DNA of 64,000 bases from Hymenobacter coccineus (GTDB taxonomy: Bacteria; Bacteroidota; Bacteroidia; Cytophagales; Hymenobacteraceae), in assembly GCF_001816125.1 (NCBI RefSeq), contig NZ_MDZA01000437.1:1-64000 (forward strand), given 5' to 3'. Positions 60,825 to 64,000 of this stretch are shown here, piece after piece. The position numbers and the translations under genes were made by a program. Numbering within the stretch: position 1 is the first letter of the stretch; each line of letters opens with the position of its first letter. Under the pieces are notes generated by a model. That model saw only the letters and a program-made list of their open reading frames with translations, made no database searches and was not told the origin of the DNA.

Positions 60825-61493
60825 TCAAGCGGCTTGGCCCACCGCCCGGTTCAGGTACTGCACCAGCGGCGTCAGGCTGCGGTAAGCCGTCAGGAGCTGC
60901 CGGGCCAGGATGGGGGAGAGTAGCTGCTCATCAGGCAAGGGGCGGGACCCCAAAAACATCTTTAGCCTGAGGTACTCGATGGCGGGGTTGTCGGCCTGGT
61001 ACCCTTTCGGCGGGCGTTTCAGTGCGTGCTCCTGCCGCAGGCTCCCAACCTGCCGCCGGAATGCCGGGGCCCGCACCAGCTCCTCGAAGTCGGCCAGGTT
61101 GTAGTCAATTTCCTGGCGAATGGCAGCGAGCGCCGCGGGGTCCGGCAAATACATGCCGCCAGCCAGAAAGCTGGCCCCCGGCTCGATGGCCAAGTAGTAG
61201 CCCGCCGTGGGCGCACCCTTGCCGCCGGGGTTAAACCACGCCCCCAGATTGGTCTTGTAGGGCGACTTATCCGCGGACAACCGCACGTCGCGGTTGATGG
61301 AGAAAAGGCATTTCCGGGGTTCAAGACGGGCCAGTTCCGGGTCCTGCCGGGCGAGGCCCGCCAGCACCTGGCTCACCAGCTCCACGAAATCCACCTTGGC
61401 CGCGCCGTAGGCCGGGCGGTGGTCATCTATCCAAGCCTTGCGGTTGTTGGCCTTAAGGTCGGTCGAAAAACGGAGGGTGCTGGCTTGGAGCAT
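60825..61493 (-). CDS. DUF2461 family protein
   Basis: 222 aa matching DUF2461 throughout: LRFSTDLKANNRKAWIDDHR, YGAAKVDFVELVSQVLAGLA, KCLFSINRDVRLSADKSPYK, NLGAWFNPGGKGAPTAGYYL, IEPGASFLAGGMYLPDPAAL, IRQEIDYNLADFEELV and LKRPPKGYQADNPAIEYLRL. The family is widespread and cytoplasmic with no known reaction. No signal peptide. Intact. Confidence 0.85.
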   Translation of the reverse strand: MLQASTLRFSTDLKANNRKAWIDDHRPAYGAAKVDFVELVSQVLAGLARQDPELARLEPRKCLFSINRDVRLSADKSPYKTNLGAWFNPGGKGAPTAGYYLAIEPGASFLAGGMYLPDPAALAAIRQEIDYNLADFEELVRAPAFRRQVGSLRQEHALKRPPKGYQADNPAIEYLRLKMFLGSRPLPDEQLLSPILARQLLTAYRSLTPLVQYLNRAVGQAA

Positions 61494-61594
61494 GCGGCGG
61501 CGTAGTTGGGAAAGTGGCGGGATAGCAAGTGGTCAGGGGCCTGAATCCGCGGTGACAAGTGCAGCAGCACCACCCTGACGGCGGTGCCGGGCGG

Positions 61595-62158
61595 CTACCC
61601 CAAGTGGCCCAGTACTAGCACGACGGTGCCCGTCGAAACGTCCGGCGACAACGAAGCGAGGGGAGTCGTGCGCCCCAGGAGCCCCACCGGACCCGTTAGC
61701 ACCCGCAACGAGTCGCCGGGGTGCAGGCCCGCGGCGGCACCGGCGGCCACCCGTACCCGCACCGGGCCGCGCGACGTGAGACGGGTGTAGGGGGTGCCCG
61801 CCGTTACGTATTCGCCGTCGCCCACCCGCGCCTGGGTCAGGTCGCCCGCCGCCGGAGCCAGCGCGAATACCGTGCGGGCCGAAGACCCCGCGCCGACCGC
61901 CAGCTTCAGCAGGGGCGCGCCCACCGGCACGGTTTGGCCTGCGCTGAAATACGTCCGCACCACGCGGCCCCTCACGGGCGTCTTCAAGAGTTGATACAGC
62001 GCGGCCAGCACCGTGCCGGCCAGTTGCTCCCCAGCGGGTAGCGCCGGCTTGCGCACGGCCGCCGTTGGCCCGCCGCCGGGCGTGGAGCGAGGTCGCTCCC
62101 GGCCTACCAGTAGCAATCCGGGCAGGGCAAGGGCAGTGATAATCAAGGAAAATTTCAT
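61595..62158 (-). CDS. Short efflux adaptor (HlyD/RND-type) protein, possibly cut short by a nonsense codon
   Basis: 187 aa from ATG 62158 with a hydrophobic start (SLIITALALPGLLLVG). TPVRGRVVRTYFSAGQTVPV, GAPLLKLAVGAGSSARTVFA look like the second lipoyl half and beta-barrel of an RND adaptor; SRGPVRVRVAAGAAAGLHPG follows. After GTVVLVLGHLG a TAG (61595-61597) is followed in frame by PPGTAVRVVLL, the usual 'LxPGmxVrv' end of adaptors. It lacks the coiled hairpin and so is much shorter than the 350-400 aa family norm. It is the third gene of the RND set. Confidence 0.5.
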   Translation of the reverse strand: MKFSLIITALALPGLLLVGRERPRSTPGGGPTAAVRKPALPAGEQLAGTVLAALYQLLKTPVRGRVVRTYFSAGQTVPVGAPLLKLAVGAGSSARTVFALAPAAGDLTQARVGDGEYVTAGTPYTRLTSRGPVRVRVAAGAAAGLHPGDSLRVLTGPVGLLGRTTPLASLSPDVSTGTVVLVLGHLG

Positions 62159-62272
62159 GAGAGTGGTAGGCTTAAACAAGGCAGCTAAATCAGGCTGAAC
62201 CAGCCCGAGCCATCAGTTCACTTGGGCCGGGTCGTGCTGCGCCGGCAGAGACGTCCAGCGCCCGAGAAGCCC

Positions 62273-63544
62273 TTAGAAATTCTCGCCCGTGGCTTGCGTC
62301 AGGGCAGCCTCGGCAATGCGGTATTCGGCTTTGGCGTCCACTAAGTCAGCCGCGGCGCGCTGGCTCAATGTCTGGGCTTCGAGCAAATCGACGAGCGAGA
62401 GCAGGCCGGCCTTGAAGCGGTTATCGTTGAGGCGCAGGTTTTCCTGGGCCTGCGCCACCGTGAGGGTTTGCAACTCGATGCGCCGGGCAGCCTGGTTCAG
62501 GCGCAGCAGGTCGCGGTTGACTTCCAACTCCACTTGCTGGCGCGCTTCGGCCAGGTCGGCCTGGCTAGCCTGGGCCTGGTAGCGCCGCTGGCTTTCCAGC
62601 AGGCGGTTTTCCTTCCAATGCACTAGCGGCAGGTTCACGCTCACCAAGGCGTAAGCGGGCGCGTAGTTGCGGTCGGGCAGCAGAAAACCGGGCTTCTGCT
62701 GCAGATACAAGGCGTTCACGCTGGCATTCACCTGGGGCCGGCGGGCACTGCGGGCCACGTCGATTTGCAGGGAGTCCGCCTGGTTGTTCAACGTCAGCCG
62801 GCGCAAATCGGGCCGCTGGGTTAGCGCCCGCTGTGCGTAGTCGGCGGCACTGACAACCGGAAATTCGCCCTCAATGGACGCCGCCAACCGCAGCGAGTCG
62901 CCGGCTGGGCGGCCGATGAGCTGGCGTAGCACCAGCAGGCTCAGGCGCTGGTCGTCGCGGGTGCGCAGCAGCCGTGTTTCGGCGTCGCGCAGCTGCACCT
63001 GGGCCCGCAGCCAGTCGGCCTTGTAGCCTAGGCCGGCCTTGAACTTGTTGTTGAGGTCCCGTTCAAGCGCGAGTAACTGGGTGCGGTTGCCTTCGGCCAG
63101 TTTTACCTGGTCGCCCAGGGCCACGGTTTGCCAGTAGGTTTGGTCAATTTCGGCCACCAATTGCTGCCGGGTACCTTGCACCTCCTCCGCCGCGACCCGC
63201 GCCCCAAGGCCCGCAATGGCCGTTTGGGCGCGAATCCGGCCACCGGAGTAGATGGGCTGGGTGACGCCCACCCCGGCCGTCACGCCCTGCGTGTTCAGGG
63301 TGCTGCCCAGCCCGCGCACGTAGTAGCTCGTGCTGCTGAAATCGAGCTTGGGCAGGCGGTTGGTTTTGGCGGCGTCGCGGGCGGCCTCGGCGGCCAGCTG
63401 CCGGCGGCCCGACGAGGTTAGGCGCTGTTTCTGGCTCAGGGCCAGGGCCCGGCAGTCGGCCAGCGACAGCGGAGCGGCGGGCACAGATTGGGCGTAGAGG
63501 CCCGGCGCCAGTAGCGCCAGGCCCACACAAAAGAGAAATTTCAT
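62273..63544 (-). CDS. TolC-family outer-membrane efflux channel (RND set)
   Basis: 423 aa from ATG 63544, the start that yields a signal peptide (FLFCVGLALLAPGLYAQSV). LSLADCRALALSQKQRLTSS, RLPKLDFSSTSYYVRGLGST, VTAGVGVTQPIYSGGRIRAQ, FKAGLGYKADWLRAQVQLRD, INxxA-like ARSARRPQVNASVNALYL and RFKAGLLSLVDLLEAQTLSQ give the two OEP repeats. It lies 11 bp after the permease stop, in one operon with permease and adaptor. Intact, though both partners are damaged. Confidence 0.85.
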   Translation of the reverse strand: MKFLFCVGLALLAPGLYAQSVPAAPLSLADCRALALSQKQRLTSSGRRQLAAEAARDAAKTNRLPKLDFSSTSYYVRGLGSTLNTQGVTAGVGVTQPIYSGGRIRAQTAIAGLGARVAAEEVQGTRQQLVAEIDQTYWQTVALGDQVKLAEGNRTQLLALERDLNNKFKAGLGYKADWLRAQVQLRDAETRLLRTRDDQRLSLLVLRQLIGRPAGDSLRLAASIEGEFPVVSAADYAQRALTQRPDLRRLTLNNQADSLQIDVARSARRPQVNASVNALYLQQKPGFLLPDRNYAPAYALVSVNLPLVHWKENRLLESQRRYQAQASQADLAEARQQVELEVNRDLLRLNQAARRIELQTLTVAQAQENLRLNDNRFKAGLLSLVDLLEAQTLSQRAAADLVDAKAEYRIAEAALTQATGENF

Positions 63545-63555
63545 CAGTGAAAAAG

Positions 63556-64000
63556 CTAGTGGGTGACCAGTGCCAAGGCGGGCTGGTCGTCCTCGTGGGT
63601 TTCGGCCGGGGCCGCCGTTTTCTGGCCTTTTAGCGACATGTAATAGAGCACCGGCACCACGAACAGGGTCATCACCATCGCGACCATGATGCCAAAAGCA
63701 ATGACGCTGCTCAGCGGCGACCACAGCGGCGACTTGCTCAGTATCATCGGAATCACGCCCACGGCCGCGGCGACGAGGTGAGGAAAATGGGCCGCATCCG
63801 GCGGTGGGCCGAGGCAATGGCCGCGTCCTTGACGCTGTAGCCGTGCTCGCGCACCAGCTCGTCGGCGTAGTCCACCAGGATGATGCCGTTGCGCACCACG
63901 ATGCCCAGCAGGCTGTTGATGCCCAGAAAAGCCGTCATGCCCAGCGGGTTGCCCGTTACCCAGAGGCCAAACATGGCCCCCGGCAAACTCAGGAAGAAGG
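63556..64000 (-). pseudogene. RND efflux permease, C-terminal part, frameshifted; runs off the window
   Basis: From the right edge: PGAMFGLWVTGNPLGMTAFL, GINSLLGIVVRNGIILVDYA, DELVREHGYSVKDAAIASAH, RRMRPIFLTS, the TM10-11 region of AcrB-type permeases. Near 63773 one G appears missing (TCGTCGCCGCGG) and the frame changes; AAAVGVIPMILSKSPLWSPL, SSVIAFGIMVAMVMTLFVVP, VLYYMSLKG follow to TAG 63556. The frame from the edge ends soon after the shift. Most of the gene lies outside the window. Confidence 0.75.

Noticed and set aside
1-64000. CRISPR array, tRNA or rRNA genes
   Set aside because: No regularly spaced repeats, cloverleaf-like sequences or rRNA segments were noticed on either strand by eye. 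A covariance-model scan was not possible, so a divergent tRNA could be missed.

Overview
The window looks like a chromosomal or large-replicon segment of a GC-rich member of the Bacteroidota, most likely a Hymenobacter-like species (Cytophagales). The signs are a SusC/SusD pair, a hybrid two-component regulator with a periplasmic propeller, secreted enzymes with C-terminal Por (type IX) sorting domains, lipoproteins with short lipoboxes, and TAnnTTTG-type promoter -7 elements. No tRNA, rRNA or CRISPR array was seen. The genus is inferred from gene content, not from a marker gene.

Layout. (1) 1-11.5 kb is a mobile and decaying accessory zone: three small serine recombinases, a DinB-like protein, several short genes or gene remnants, two copies of a hairpin leader, an IS3 remnant, three IS1182-family copies (one apparently intact, one frameshifted, one cut off) and a short non-autonomous element with the same ends. 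(2) 11.5-22.6 kb holds an intact EmrAB-TolC-type efflux operon with a divergent MarR regulator. It is surrounded by broken genes of aromatic-acid type: two amidohydrolases, a 4,5-dihydroxyphthalate decarboxylase-like protein, an AraC regulator, an HxlR fragment and an IS481 remnant. (3) 22.7-46.6 kb is a polysaccharide utilisation locus aimed mainly at alpha-mannan. On the minus strand it reads SusC, SusD (one frameshift), GH2, GH92, GH76 and an SGNH hydrolase. Next to it are a LacI regulator, a 1441-aa hybrid sensor/AraC regulator and a second, multidomain GH76. (4) 47-57.8 kb carries an IS3 remnant, an intact IS630-type element with a likely -1 frameshift, two HxlR/short-chain dehydrogenase divergent modules with a SnoaL-like protein, and an IS3 copy with nonsense codons. 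(5) 57.8-64 kb has a DisA_N-like (DACNV-type) protein beside a decayed membrane class III nucleotide cyclase, an ACP-like protein lacking the usual serine, a DUF2461 protein, and an RND efflux set (permease, outer-membrane factor, short adaptor) of which two members are broken.

How parts work together. In the mannan locus, SusC/SusD would bind and import oligosaccharides, the GH76 enzymes would cut alpha-1,6-mannan backbone, GH92 would remove alpha-mannosyl branches, and GH2 and the SGNH hydrolase would remove other decorations. A conserved block of about 65 bp containing a TAGATTTG promoter element lies upstream of both the SusC operon and the second GH76 gene. This suggests one regulon, probably run by the adjacent hybrid regulator and/or LacI.

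An important pattern is the contrast between long intact genes (GH2, SusC, the hybrid regulator, the 1055-aa GH76) and some twenty frameshifted, nonsense-mutated or truncated genes elsewhere. The many in-frame stop codons argue for real gene decay around mobile elements rather than only sequencing error, although single-base indels should be checked in reads.
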